A DNA stretch of 64,000 nt, from NCBI GenBank assembly GCA_046351595.1, contig JAXLYE010000002.1, positions 1,364,001-1,428,000 of the forward strand, in the 5' to 3' direction. Shown piece by piece: positions 7,883 through 16,343 of the stretch (position 1 is its first letter; each line of letters opens with the position of its first letter). The notes beneath the pieces are model-generated. The model was not told the origin of the DNA. It made no database searches and saw only the letters and a program-made list of their open reading frames with translations. The position numbers were made by a program, and so were the translations under genes. The stretch comes from JAXLYE01 sp046351595 (GTDB lineage Bacteria > Myxococcota_A > Polyangia > Palsa-1104 > JAEUJZ01).

Positions 7883-9184
7883 GTGTCTCTAGCCAAGGTC
7901 TTGTTGAAGAAGGGGCGCGCCAACCCGGTCTGGCGCGGTCACCCCTGGGTGTATTCGGGCGCGGTGCAGCGCACCGTCGGGCCGTGCGAACCGGGCGATC
8001 TCGTCGAGGTCCATGACGCCGAGGAGCGGCTGATCGGCCACGGCCTGTTCAACCCGCGCTCGCAGATCGCGGTGCGCATGTTGACGCTGGGGGCGCTGCC
8101 GCCGGCCGCGGACGTCGCCGAGCACGCGCTGCCGCCGGGGCTAAAGGCGCCGCCGGCCGAGGAGGCGCGGGCCCTGTCGGCGCTGATCGAGCGCCGCGTC
8201 CACGAGGCGGCGGCGCTGCGCCGGCGGCTCGGCCTGCCGAGCCCGGAGCCCGGCCGCGAGACCGACGCCTACCGCCTGGTCAACGCCGAGGGCGACGGCC
8301 TGCCCGGCGTCATCATCGATCGCTTCGGGCCGGTCGCGGCGGTGCAGTTCACGGCGCTCGGCATGAAGCGCAACGAGGCCGCGGTGTTCAGCGCGCTGCG
8401 CTCGCTGCCCGAGCCCTTCCGGCCGCAGGGCATCGTCGAGGCGCAGGGCGGCTCCTTCGCGCAGGTCGAGGGCTTCAGCGCCCAGGCCCGCGTGGTGTCG
8501 TGGAGCGGCGATGCGGCGTCGCAGGCGGCGGTGCTCGACGGCAAGGGCGGCGTGCCCTGCGTCGAGGGCGGCGTGCAGCTGTCGGTCGACGTGCGCGGCG
8601 GGCAGAAGACGGGCATGTTCCTGGACCAGCGCGACAACCGGCGGCTGCTCGGGCAGCTGTGCCGCGGCGCGCGGGTGCTCGACGTGTACTCGTACGCCGG
8701 CGGCTTCGCGCTGCAGGCGCTCAAGCACGGCGCGGCCGAGGCGACGTGCGTCGACAGCTCGGCGCGGGCGCTGCAGCTGGCGCAGGGCCACGCCGAGCGC
8801 AACCAGCTCGGGCCGCTGCACACCATCGAGGCCGACGCCTTCCGCTTCCTCGAGGGCGCGGCGCCGCTCGCCTACGACGTGGTGGTGGTCGACCCGCCCA
8901 AGTTCGCGCGCGCCCAGAAAGATCTGCCGGCGGCGCTCAAGGGCTACCAGCGGCTCAACGCGCTGGCGCTCAACACCGTGGTGCCGGGCGGGCTGCTCGC
9001 GAGCTGCTCGTGCTCGCAGCTCGTCGACGAGGAGTCGTTCGAGCGCATGCTGGCGGCGGCGGCGCTGGACGCGGGCCGGCGCATCACCGTCCTTCACCGC
9101 GGCAGCCAGGGCCCGGATCACCCGGTGCCGCCCGCCTTCCCCGAGGGCCGCTACCTGAAGTTCCTGCTGCTCGGCGTGAGCTGA
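7883..9184 (+). CDS. rlmI: Class I SAM-dependent rRNA methyltransferase, RlmI family
   Basis: The 433-residue product has an N-terminal PUA RNA-binding domain (RANPVWRGHPWVYSGAV...GDLVEVHD, residues 10-75) and a Rossmann methyltransferase domain with the SAM-binding loop VLDVYSYAGGFALQAL, the acidic DSSARAL strand, the target-base motif VVVDPPKFAR and a CSCSQ strand near the end. This architecture and length match the family that makes 5-methylcytosine at 23S rRNA position 1962. It starts at GTG 7883; no earlier start fits the PUA domain. By analogy with E. coli it acts on free 23S rRNA in the cytosol. The paralogous YccW/RlmK-type families are similar, so the exact target base is inference. 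Confidence 0.85.
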   Translation: MSLAKVLLKKGRANPVWRGHPWVYSGAVQRTVGPCEPGDLVEVHDAEERLIGHGLFNPRSQIAVRMLTLGALPPAADVAEHALPPGLKAPPAEEARALSALIERRVHEAAALRRRLGLPSPEPGRETDAYRLVNAEGDGLPGVIIDRFGPVAAVQFTALGMKRNEAAVFSALRSLPEPFRPQGIVEAQGGSFAQVEGFSAQARVVSWSGDAASQAAVLDGKGGVPCVEGGVQLSVDVRGGQKTGMFLDQRDNRRLLGQLCRGARVLDVYSYAGGFALQALKHGAAEATCVDSSARALQLAQGHAERNQLGPLHTIEADAFRFLEGAAPLAYDVVVVDPPKFARAQKDLPAALKGYQRLNALALNTVVPGGLLASCSCSQLVDEESFERMLAAAALDAGRRITVLHRGSQGPDHPVPPAFPEGRYLKFLLLGVS

Positions 9185-9266
9185 CGCACGGCGCCCGGTG
9201 CGTGTGGGGCTCGTGTCGCGCCCCGCACTTGTTCAAAATAGACGTCGTGCCGATCCGGAGGCCGGC

Positions 9267-10547
9267 TTGCTGATCCCCATCCTGTCGCTGGCCGCGCTGG
9301 GCATCGCGATCGCGGTGAGCATCGTGTCGCGGCAGAACCCCGGCCTGCTGGCGCTGCTCTTCGCCTACGGGCTCGGCGTGCTCGGCGCGGGGCTGAAGGT
9401 GCGCGAGGTCAGCGCCGGCTTCCCGACGTCGCTGCTGTTGACGCTGCTCGGCCTGACGCTGCTGTTCGGGCACGCCAAGGTGAACGGCACGCTCGACCGC
9501 GTGTGCGGGCTGGTGGTGCAGCTGGCGCGCGGGCGGCCGGGCCTGTTGCCGATCGTGTTCTTCTTGCTGGCCGCGGGACTGGGCACGATCGGCGCCGGCA
9601 ACATCGGCGCGGTGGCGCTCCTGTCGCCGGTGGCGATGACCGTGGCGGCCGAGGCCGGGGTGCCACCGTTCCTGATGGCGCTGATGGTCACCTGCGGCGG
9701 CAACGCGGCGGCGCTGACGCCGCTCGGGCCGACGGGCGTGATCGCGGTGGACCTGATGGGCCGCATCGGCCTCGTGGGCTACGGCTGGCAGAACTACGCG
9801 CAGTGCCTGCTGGCGCACGCGGTGGTCGGCTTCGGCGGCTACTTCCTGTTCGGCGGCCTGCGGCTCTTGCGGCAGACGCCGAGCCCCGAGCACACGGCGC
9901 GGCTGGACGCCCTGCTCGCGGCGCGGCGGCAGCCGCTGCAGGGCCGGCACGTGCTGACGCTGGCGGTGCTGCTGTCGGTGCTGCTCATCGTCTCTTTGGC
10001 GCGCGCCGACGTCGGCATCCTCGCCCTGGGCGCCGCGATCCTCTTGACGGTGCTGCGCGCCAGCGACGAGGAGGCGGCGCTGCACACGCTGCCCTGGGGC
10101 ACGATCCTCCTGGTCTGCGGCATGACGACGCTGATGGCGATCCTCGAGCGCACCGGCGGCATGGACCTGATCACGCGCGCGCTGGTGCGGCTGTCGACGC
10201 CGCGCACGGCGCCGGCGGTGATGGGGCTGTGCACCGGCGTGCTGTCGGCCTACAGCAGCTCGTCGGGCGTGGTGCTGCCCGCGTTCCTGCCGATGGTGCC
10301 GGGGCTGATCCAGAAGCTCGGCGGCGGCGACCCGGTGGCGCTGGCCAACAGCGTCAACATCGGCGCGCACCTGGTCGATGTCTCGCCGCTGTCGACGCTG
10401 GGCGCGCTGTGCCTGTCGAACGCCGGCGCCGGCACCGATACGCGCCGCCTGTACCGCCAGCTCTTGGCCTGGGGCCTGTCGATGGCGCTCGTCGGCGCGC
10501 TCTACTGCCACGTCGTCTTCGGCGTGCTGCACCTGGGCTCGCGCTAG
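9267..10547 (+). CDS. Ion-transporter-superfamily permease (SLC13/MatC-like)
   Basis: The 426-residue polytopic membrane protein has about 11-12 hydrophobic segments arranged as two similar halves. Each half carries a conserved re-entrant loop: GNIGAVALLSPVAM with GGNAAALTPLGPTG in the first, and SSSGVVLPAFLPM with ANSVNIGAHLVDVSPLSTLGAL in the second. This arrangement is typical of MatC/SLC13-type transporters of dicarboxylates or other anions. The start is a TTG at 9267, five bases after a strong GGAGG (9257-9261); a longer frame back to 9198 lacks such a site and would add a polar tail before the first membrane helix. The substrate cannot be told from sequence. The next gene is convergent. 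Confidence 0.75.
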   Translation: MLIPILSLAALGIAIAVSIVSRQNPGLLALLFAYGLGVLGAGLKVREVSAGFPTSLLLTLLGLTLLFGHAKVNGTLDRVCGLVVQLARGRPGLLPIVFFLLAAGLGTIGAGNIGAVALLSPVAMTVAAEAGVPPFLMALMVTCGGNAAALTPLGPTGVIAVDLMGRIGLVGYGWQNYAQCLLAHAVVGFGGYFLFGGLRLLRQTPSPEHTARLDALLAARRQPLQGRHVLTLAVLLSVLLIVSLARADVGILALGAAILLTVLRASDEEAALHTLPWGTILLVCGMTTLMAILERTGGMDLITRALVRLSTPRTAPAVMGLCTGVLSAYSSSSGVVLPAFLPMVPGLIQKLGGGDPVALANSVNIGAHLVDVSPLSTLGALCLSNAGAGTDTRRLYRQLLAWGLSMALVGALYCHVVFGVLHLGSR

Positions 10548-10556
10548 CGAGCGCGC

Positions 10557-11120
10557 CTAACCCCGGCGCAGCAGGTCGGCCATGTCGTCGGCGTGCTCCT
10601 CCTCGGCGGCGAGGATCTGCTCGAGCATGCGCCGCGTCGTCGAGTCGCGGTCGCCGAGGTACTTTACCATCTCGCGGTAGCTGTCGATGGCGACGCGCTC
10701 GGCGATCAGGTTCTCCTTGATCATGTCCTTGAGGTCCTTGCCCTCGACGTACTCGGCGTGGCTGCGCTCGGTCAGGCCGACCGGCGAGAAGTTCGGCTCG
10801 CCGCCGAGCTGCACGATGCGCTCGGCGATGCGATCGGCGTGGTCCATCTCTTCCTGGGCGTGCTGCGCGAACTCCTCGGCGACCGGCTCGGCGTGGATGC
10901 CCGAGGCCATGAAGTAGTGCCGCTTGTAGCGCAGGACGCAGATAAGCTCGGTGGCCAGCGCGTCGTTGAGCAGCTTGATCACGGTCTCGCGGTTGGCCTG
11001 GTAGCTATCGGTGACCGCGCCCTGCTCGATATCCCGCCGCGCTCGCTCGCGCAGAATGGCCTTATCGACGTTGAACAGCTCTCCGCCCGCGGCGCTCGGC
11101 ACTTTGTCATCTGCCTTCAT
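10557..11120 (-). CDS. Ferritin-like (bacterioferritin/Dps-type) protein
   Basis: The 187-residue protein is a four-helix bundle with diiron-type carboxylate/histidine motifs on its helices: ATELICVLRYKRHY, EEFAQHAQEEMDHADRIAERI, KENLIAERVAIDSYREM and EQILAAEEEHADDMADLL. These fit the EX6Y, EX2H, E and EX2H positions of the bacterioferritin ferroxidase centre. It should store or detoxify iron in the cytosol. Compared with standard bacterioferritin (about 158 residues) it has about 30 extra N-terminal residues. The following minus-strand neighbour upstream (11185-11361) is a DUF1328 membrane protein, a family often seen with stress proteins, so a stress-response unit is plausible. Whether it binds haem is not determinable. 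Confidence 0.85.
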   Translation of the reverse strand: MKADDKVPSAAGGELFNVDKAILRERARRDIEQGAVTDSYQANRETVIKLLNDALATELICVLRYKRHYFMASGIHAEPVAEEFAQHAQEEMDHADRIAERIVQLGGEPNFSPVGLTERSHAEYVEGKDLKDMIKENLIAERVAIDSYREMVKYLGDRDSTTRRMLEQILAAEEEHADDMADLLRRG

Positions 11121-11184
11121 GGCTCTGCTCCCTGTCTCTAGGTGGAAGATTTGAATACGCCTATCGGCTGACTCGCGGACCCGC

Positions 11185-11361
11185 TCAGCTCGTGACCTTC
11201 TTCGCCGTGAACAGACCGAGCACGAGGAAGATGAGGAACAGCACCAGGGTCAGGCCGAACAGGATCTTCGAGACGCTCGCGGCGCCGTGGGCCACCCCGG
11301 TAAAGCCGAAGATGCCGGCGATGAGAGAGATGACTGCGAAGATGATCGCCCAGCGAATCAT
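11185..11361 (-). CDS. DUF1328 small membrane protein (YtjA-like)
   Basis: This 58-residue protein begins MIRWAIIFAVISLIAGIFGF and continues with GVAHGAASVSKILFG and a second hydrophobic helix LVLFLIFLVLGLF, ending in a KKVTS tail. This is the characteristic two-helix pattern of DUF1328/YtjA proteins. An AAGGAG Shine-Dalgarno sequence lies six bases upstream of the ATG. The gene lies upstream of the ferritin-like gene on the same strand, separated by 64 bases. The function of the family is not established; members are often induced by stress. It is small enough to be missed by length-based gene calling. Confidence 0.9.
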   Translation of the reverse strand: MIRWAIIFAVISLIAGIFGFTGVAHGAASVSKILFGLTLVLFLIFLVLGLFTAKKVTS

Positions 11362-11421
11362 GACCGTCTCCTTGTGCGCTCTGCCTGGTAGCGCTTTGTT
11401 GGAAAGGAGGACACAACAGTG

Positions 11422-11527
11422 TCGATAAGGAGGGCCTTATCGTCCTTATCGATAAGGGGCTCCCTTGACGTCCTTATCGATAAGGGGCTCCCTTGACGTC
11501 CTTATCGATAAGGGAGCCCCTTATCGC
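11422..11527. repeat. Array of CGATAAGG/CCTTATCG palindromes with 28-bp direct repeats
   Basis: CGATAAGG and CCTTATCG alternate through this 106-base stretch. Positions 11422-11442 form a hairpin. A 28-base unit containing the palindrome CTTATCGATAAG occurs at 11442-11469 and again at 11470-11497. A third partial unit at 11498-11514 runs into an inverted copy (AGGGAGCCCCTTATCG, 11512-11527). The array lies between the divergent DUF1328 and HAD-deaminase genes. The remainder of this intergenic stretch (11528-11782) shows no gene; it ends with an A-rich leader. Confidence 0.9.
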
Positions 11528-11782
11528 TGTGTCGGTTCGCTCCTATTTTCGCTTACGATGACATGGCGCTTGCGCCGCGGCCGTAACTTTTTGTTCGTAA
11601 GAACGCTGAGCTCGCACGGCCGGGTAAACCCCTATGAGGCGCTACGCCAACCCGCACAGCCCGCGCATCGTATGCTTGCTGCGCAGACGGCGGTCACCGC
11701 AGCGGCCCGAGCGACGACCGAAACGCCGAGAGAAGCCAAAAAGCTAAAAGGCCAGAAAAGCCAAAAGAGAGGGAAATCGCCA

Positions 11783-13024
11783 ATGGCGCTTGATGCTCTG
11801 ATCTTCGACATTGATGGCACCCTGCTCGACACCAACGACCTGCACGTCGAGGCCTGGCGGCAGACGCTCGAGCAGCACGGCTACACCGTCGCCAGCGACC
11901 GCATCGAGCAGGAGATCGGCAAGGGCGGCGATAAGCTGGTGCCGTCGCTGCTCGGCCGCTCGCTCGACAAAAAGGACGGCGACCGGATGCGCAAGCTGCA
12001 GCCCGAGCGGTTCGCGGAGCTCGCGCGGTCGCGCGGCGTGCGGGCGTTCCCGGGCGCGGTCGAGCTCCTGCGCGAGGCGCGCCGGCGCGGCCTCAAGGTG
12101 GTGCTGGCGACGTCGAGCCAGAAGGCGCACGTGCGCGTGCTCGGCGAGACCTCGGGCATCGATCTCGAGCGCGAGGTCGATCACCTGGTCACCGCCGACG
12201 ACGCCGCCGAGTCCAAGCCGGCGCCGGACCTGGTCGAGGCCGCGGTGCAGCGGCTCGGCCTGAGCCCGGCGCAGTGCGCGATGGTCGGCGACACGCTGTA
12301 CGACATGGAGGCGGCCAAGCACGCCGGCGTCATCGGGCTGGGCGTGCAGACCGGCTACCAGCCGCCGCGGGAGCTCCTGCGCAACGGCGCGCGCGCCGCT
12401 TGGAAGAGCACCAAGGAGCTCTACGCCGCGCTCGACGAGGTGCTGCGCATCGCCTCGCCGAGCGAGCTGCGGCCGACGCAGGCGGTCCTCGAGGCGCTGA
12501 TGCGCGAGGCGCTGCGTGAGGCCGAGGCGGCGCTGGCGCAGGGCGAGATCCCGATCGGCTGCGTGCTGGCCAACGGGCGCGGCGAGATCATCGGGCGCGG
12601 CTTCAACCAGCAGACCCGCACGCGCGAGCGCACCGCGCACGCCGAGATGGTCGTCTTCCGCAGCGTCGCCGGCCGCATGCCCGACGAGTCAGCGGGCCAA
12701 GGAAGCGACGGCCGGGATCATATTCTGGTGAGCACGCTGGAGCCCTGTGTAATGTGTACCGGCGCAGCCATGGAAGCAGCCATCGACACCATTCTCTATG
12801 CGCTTGAGGGGCCCGCGGACAGCGGCACCGGGCGCGTGCTGTGCCCCGAGAGCCCGGCGAGCCAGATGCCGCGCATCGTCGGCGGCGTCCTGCGTGGCGA
12901 GAGCCGCGCGCTGCTCGAGCGCTTCGTGAAGGTCGCCAAGGACCCGATGCAGAAGGCCTTCACCGAGCAGCTCTTGGAGCTGGCGCCGACGCGTGGGCCT
13001 CTGCGCAAGCGGGGGGGCTCGTGA
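11783..13024 (+). CDS. HAD phosphatase fused to a CMP/dCMP-type deaminase
   Basis: The 413-residue protein joins two enzymes. Residues 1-220 are a HAD phosphatase of the phosphoglycolate/beta-phosphoglucomutase type: motif I DIDGT (Asp9, Asp11), motif II LATSS, Lys in ESKPAPD and motif IV GDTLYD. Residues about 235-400 are a zinc nucleoside deaminase: GEIPIGCVLA, His286-Ala-Glu288, and Pro321-Cys322-x-x-Cys325. A likely cytosolic role is a paired dephosphorylation and deamination of a nucleotide or related metabolite, but the substrate is not predictable. The ATG at 11783 is chosen because an AGAGGGA Shine-Dalgarno-like site precedes it; the open frame further upstream runs through the palindrome array. 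The stop codon overlaps the GTG start of the next gene by four bases (GTGA), so the two genes are probably translationally coupled. Confidence 0.82.
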   Translation: MALDALIFDIDGTLLDTNDLHVEAWRQTLEQHGYTVASDRIEQEIGKGGDKLVPSLLGRSLDKKDGDRMRKLQPERFAELARSRGVRAFPGAVELLREARRRGLKVVLATSSQKAHVRVLGETSGIDLEREVDHLVTADDAAESKPAPDLVEAAVQRLGLSPAQCAMVGDTLYDMEAAKHAGVIGLGVQTGYQPPRELLRNGARAAWKSTKELYAALDEVLRIASPSELRPTQAVLEALMREALREAEAALAQGEIPIGCVLANGRGEIIGRGFNQQTRTRERTAHAEMVVFRSVAGRMPDESAGQGSDGRDHILVSTLEPCVMCTGAAMEAAIDTILYALEGPADSGTGRVLCPESPASQMPRIVGGVLRGESRALLERFVKVAKDPMQKAFTEQLLELAPTRGPLRKRGGS

Positions 13025-14295
13025 ACCGCGGCCGCCTGATCGCCGTCGCCGCGCTGTCGGTCGCCGGGGCCGGGGTGGCGACGTACCTGACCTCGATCCA
13101 CGTCCGTCACCTCAGCACCGGCGCCGCGAGCTCGTGCAACTTCGGCGGCGCCTTCAACTGCGACGTCGTCAACACCAGCCCCTGGTCCGAGCTCGCGGGC
13201 GTGCCGGTCTCGCACCTCGGGCTGCTCGTGTACCTGCTCGCGCTGCTGCTCGCCGTCGTCGGGCTGCGCAAGGAGGCGCTGCGGCCGCGGCTGCACCTCC
13301 TGCTGGCGCTGCTCGCGGCGGGCGCGGTCGCGGTGTCGCTCGGGCTGGCCTACGTGTCGCTGTTCGTGCTCAAGGCGATCTGCGTGTTCTGCACGACGCT
13401 GTACGCGATCAACCTCGGGCTGCTCGGGGTGACGCTGCCGGGGCTGTTGGCGTCGCTGCGGGCGGCGCGCGGGGCGCGGACCGAGCCGCCGGGCGCCGCT
13501 GCGCCGTCGCCCGAGTCGTCGGGCTCGATCCTGAAGGTGCTCGGCGACGCGGCGATCGCCGGGCCGCTCATCGGCCTGGTCTGCGGCTTCGGCTTCTCGG
13601 CCGCCTACCTCCTGCGCACCCTCGGCGAGGTGCGGGCCAAAGCGGCGGCGCGCAAGGAGCTGGTCGCGCCGATCGACGCGCCGCGCGTGGACCTGGTCAC
13701 TCCGACGGCGCCGAGCCACGGCCCGACCAACGCGCCGCTGACCATCGTCGAGGTCAGCGACTTCGAGTGCCCGTTCTGCCGCCGCACCGCCGCGACGCTC
13801 AAGGAGCTGCAGGCGCTGTACCCGGGCCAGATCCGCGTCGTGTTCCGGCACTTCCCGCTCGATCAGGCCTGCAACCCGCTGCTCACCCGGCCGCTGCACG
13901 AGAACGCCTGTGAGGCCGCGCGCGCCGCGGTCTGCGCCGCCCAGCGCGACCCCGAGCGCTTCTTCGCGCTCGCCGACAAGCTCTTTGCCGGCGACGCCGC
14001 CGACTTCTCGAGCGAGGCCATCACCCAGGCCGTCGCCGCCGTCGGGCTGGCGTCGCCGGAGTTTGACGCCTGCCAGAAGGGCCAGGCCGCGGCCGACGCG
14101 GTGGCGCGCGACATCCGCGAGTGCAGCGCCGCCGGCGTGCGCGCGGTGCCGGTGCTGTTCGTAAACGGCCGGGCCGTGCGCGGCGCCCTGCCGCTCGCCA
14201 CCTACCAAGAGGTCCTCGACGAGGAGCTGCGCCGTGCTGGTGCGGCTCCCGCTCCCGCCGCCGCTCCCGCCGCCGGGCCCGGCCACGCCCCCTAG
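13021..14295 (+). CDS. VKOR-DsbA fusion, membrane disulfide oxidoreductase
   Basis: The 424-residue protein combines a four-helix vitamin K epoxide reductase domain (residues 1-195) with a DsbA-like thioredoxin domain (about 230-400). The VKOR part shows the loop cysteines Cys39 and Cys47 and the active site Cys121-Val-Phe-Cys124; the thioredoxin part has Cys250-Pro-Phe-Cys253 and the cis-Pro loop RAVPVLFVNG. It should shuttle electrons from periplasmic thiols to quinone and so make disulfides. An additional hydrophobic segment near residues 180-200 links the domains. It starts at GTG 13021, overlapping the deaminase fusion stop. The C-terminus is an Ala/Pro low-complexity tail. Such fusions are known in cyanobacteria and several other phyla; here the partner gene upstream is unusual. 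Confidence 0.88.
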   Translation: MNRGRLIAVAALSVAGAGVATYLTSIHVRHLSTGAASSCNFGGAFNCDVVNTSPWSELAGVPVSHLGLLVYLLALLLAVVGLRKEALRPRLHLLLALLAAGAVAVSLGLAYVSLFVLKAICVFCTTLYAINLGLLGVTLPGLLASLRAARGARTEPPGAAAPSPESSGSILKVLGDAAIAGPLIGLVCGFGFSAAYLLRTLGEVRAKAAARKELVAPIDAPRVDLVTPTAPSHGPTNAPLTIVEVSDFECPFCRRTAATLKELQALYPGQIRVVFRHFPLDQACNPLLTRPLHENACEAARAAVCAAQRDPERFFALADKLFAGDAADFSSEAITQAVAAVGLASPEFDACQKGQAAADAVARDIRECSAAGVRAVPVLFVNGRAVRGALPLATYQEVLDEELRRAGAAPAPAAAPAAGPGHAP

Positions 14296-14300
14296 CGGGC

Positions 14301-14332
14301 CGCCCGAGCGCCCGAGCGCCCGAGCGCCCGAG
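14301..14332. repeat. Four 8-bp tandem repeats
   Basis: CGCCCGAG occurs four times in perfect tandem in the 138-base spacer between the VKOR fusion and the kinase at 14434. Such a simple repeat could vary in copy number. It is not coding. Confidence 0.9.
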
Positions 14333-14433
14333 ACGCAGGCGACCGCCGAAACTGCGGAAGCTGTTCCCGCGCGCCGGCTCGCTCTGGTAGCCTGAGTCCT
14401 AAGCTAAGCCAGGCATATCCAAGGTCGCCCACG

Positions 14434-16290
14434 ATGTCACAGGAGCAAAACGAGGCGGAGAAGCTCGTCGGCAAGGTGCTGGCCAACACCTACCGGCTGG
14501 AGCAGCTCCTGGTCTCGGGAGGGATGGGCGCCGTCTTCCGCGCCCGGCACATCCGCACCGGCGGCGTCTGCGCCATCAAAGTGCTGCACTCGCGCTCGGC
14601 CCAGAACGCCGACATCTTCGAGCGCTTCCAGGACGAGGCGCGCATCATCTCGGGCCTGCGCCACCCCAACATCGTGCAGGTCACGGACCTGGACCAGGAC
14701 GCAAGCGGCCTGTCCTTCATCGTGATGGAGCTGCTCGAGGGCGAGGACCTGCAGGACCGCCTCGAGCGCGAGGGCAAGCAGCCGCTCAACAAGGCGCTGG
14801 AGATCACGCGGCAGATCGGCTCGGCGCTGCACGCCGCGCACTGCAAGGGCGTCATCCACCGCGACCTCAAGCCGCGCAACATCTTCCTCGCCCGCTACGA
14901 GGTCAACGGCGAGATGGTCGAGGTGGCCAAGGTCATCGACTTCGGCGTCTCGAAGATCCCGCGGCCCTCGGATCGGGCGACGCGCGATCTCCTGGTGCTG
15001 GGCACGCCGCGCTACATGGCGCCCGAGGGCGCGATGGGCCAGAACTCGCAGATCGACGGGCGCTCGGATCAGTGGTCGGTGGCGGTGATCCTGTACCGGC
15101 TGCTCTCGGGCCGGCTGCCCTTCGACCAGGAGAACGTGATCGACCTGTTCAAGCAGGTGATCAACGACGAGCCGACGCCGATCGAGCAGCTTTCGCCCGG
15201 GCTGCCGCGGCACATCGCCGACGCCATCAAGCGGGCGATGCGCAAGAAGAAGGAAGACCGCTTCCCGACGATGCTGGACTTCCTCGAGGCGCTCGAGCCG
15301 CCGAACAAGCGCAAGCGCCGGCCGCAGTCGCAGAGCGCGATGCCGGCGGGCGCGGCGCGGCGCATGCTGCGGCGGAACCTCCTGTTCGCGGGCCTCGGCG
15401 CGGTCATGAGCCTGGCGGTGCTGATCCCGCTGTGGCGGCACCAGGCGAAGCTCAAGCGGACGAGCGGGCAGGGCTCGGAGCTGTTGTCGCAGGCCGATCT
15501 CGACCTGGCCGAGGAGCGCTGGGACGACGCGGCGATGCGCGCCGAGCGCGTGCTGAACATGCCCGGGCAGCCGCCGGCGATGCGCCAGGCCGCCGAGGTG
15601 ACCAAGCGCCGCGCCGAGAGCGGGCGGCAGGCGCAGGGCGTCACCAAGAAGCTCATCGACGCGCTTCTGGCCAAGGACCTTGACACCGCGGTCGGCATCA
15701 ACCGCGACATGCCGCCCAACATCAGCGTGCGCGTGACCGCGCAGCAGCTCTACGACCTGCTCCTGCCGGCGATGGTCGGCGACCACCTGCAGAAGGCCGA
15801 GGCAGCGCGCGCGCTGGGCAACTGCCCCGAGGTCCAGCGCCACGTCAACCAGGTGCTGCGCCTCTCGCCCGCGGACCTCGACGCGCTGCAGTCGCGCTGG
15901 CGGCCCTGCGTCTCGTACAAGGACGTCAAGGCACCGGGGCCGCGCCGCCTCGCCGGGTACCCGCCGGCGCGCGACGCGGACGGCACCTCGCTCGACCTGC
16001 CGGGCGACTACCTCGGCGGCCGCAGCACGCTGGCCGACGTCGATCGGCTGCTGCGCGAGGCGCAGATCGCGCACGAGGCCGGCCAGTACTGGCGCGCCGC
16101 GACGCTGGCCCACGCCGCCGTCGGCACGCCGCTGCGCGCCCCGACGGCCTGGCGCATCATCGGCATCTCCGCCTGCAACCTGCGCGACCGGGCGCTGCTC
16201 GCCATCGCCGGTGAGCACCTCGACGAGCTGTCGCGCGAGTTCGTCCGCGCCGGCTGCCAGACCGCGGGCTTCCCGGCGACCGGGCTGTGA
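14434..16290 (+). CDS. Membrane-anchored Ser/Thr protein kinase (Hanks type)
   Basis: The 618-residue protein has an N-terminal kinase domain (about residues 18-285) with CAIKVL (catalytic Lys), His142-Arg-Asp144 in HRDLKPRN, DFG in KVIDFGVSK, and MAPEGAM, which stands for the APE motif. The glycine loop is VSGGMGAVF, so its first Gly is missing. A single membrane segment follows (about 316-335, LLFAGLGAVMSLAVLIPL). The C-terminal ~280 residues are helical with Ala/Asp/Leu-rich stretches resembling TPR-like repeats and should face the periplasm. It would phosphorylate unknown cytosolic proteins in response to an external signal. The ATG at 14434 follows a weak upstream purine stretch. Three more kinases occur in this window, which is typical of Myxococcota. 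Confidence 0.9.
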   Translation: MSQEQNEAEKLVGKVLANTYRLEQLLVSGGMGAVFRARHIRTGGVCAIKVLHSRSAQNADIFERFQDEARIISGLRHPNIVQVTDLDQDASGLSFIVMELLEGEDLQDRLEREGKQPLNKALEITRQIGSALHAAHCKGVIHRDLKPRNIFLARYEVNGEMVEVAKVIDFGVSKIPRPSDRATRDLLVLGTPRYMAPEGAMGQNSQIDGRSDQWSVAVILYRLLSGRLPFDQENVIDLFKQVINDEPTPIEQLSPGLPRHIADAIKRAMRKKKEDRFPTMLDFLEALEPPNKRKRRPQSQSAMPAGAARRMLRRNLLFAGLGAVMSLAVLIPLWRHQAKLKRTSGQGSELLSQADLDLAEERWDDAAMRAERVLNMPGQPPAMRQAAEVTKRRAESGRQAQGVTKKLIDALLAKDLDTAVGINRDMPPNISVRVTAQQLYDLLLPAMVGDHLQKAEAARALGNCPEVQRHVNQVLRLSPADLDALQSRWRPCVSYKDVKAPGPRRLAGYPPARDADGTSLDLPGDYLGGRSTLADVDRLLREAQIAHEAGQYWRAATLAHAAVGTPLRAPTAWRIIGISACNLRDRALLAIAGEHLDELSREFVRAGCQTAGFPATGL

Positions 16291-16343
16291 GCCCGCCCTC
16301 GATCGCCAAAGCTCCCTGACCGATCGCGACGGGCTGCGAGCGC

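Noticed and set aside
11138..11416. 92-codon minus-strand frame at the DUF1328 locus
   Set aside because: A different frame, 11185-11361, reads the DUF1328 signature, has AAGGAG, and is the real gene.
11442..11514. CRISPR array
   Set aside because: The repeats are contiguous with no spacers, and no cas genes are near.
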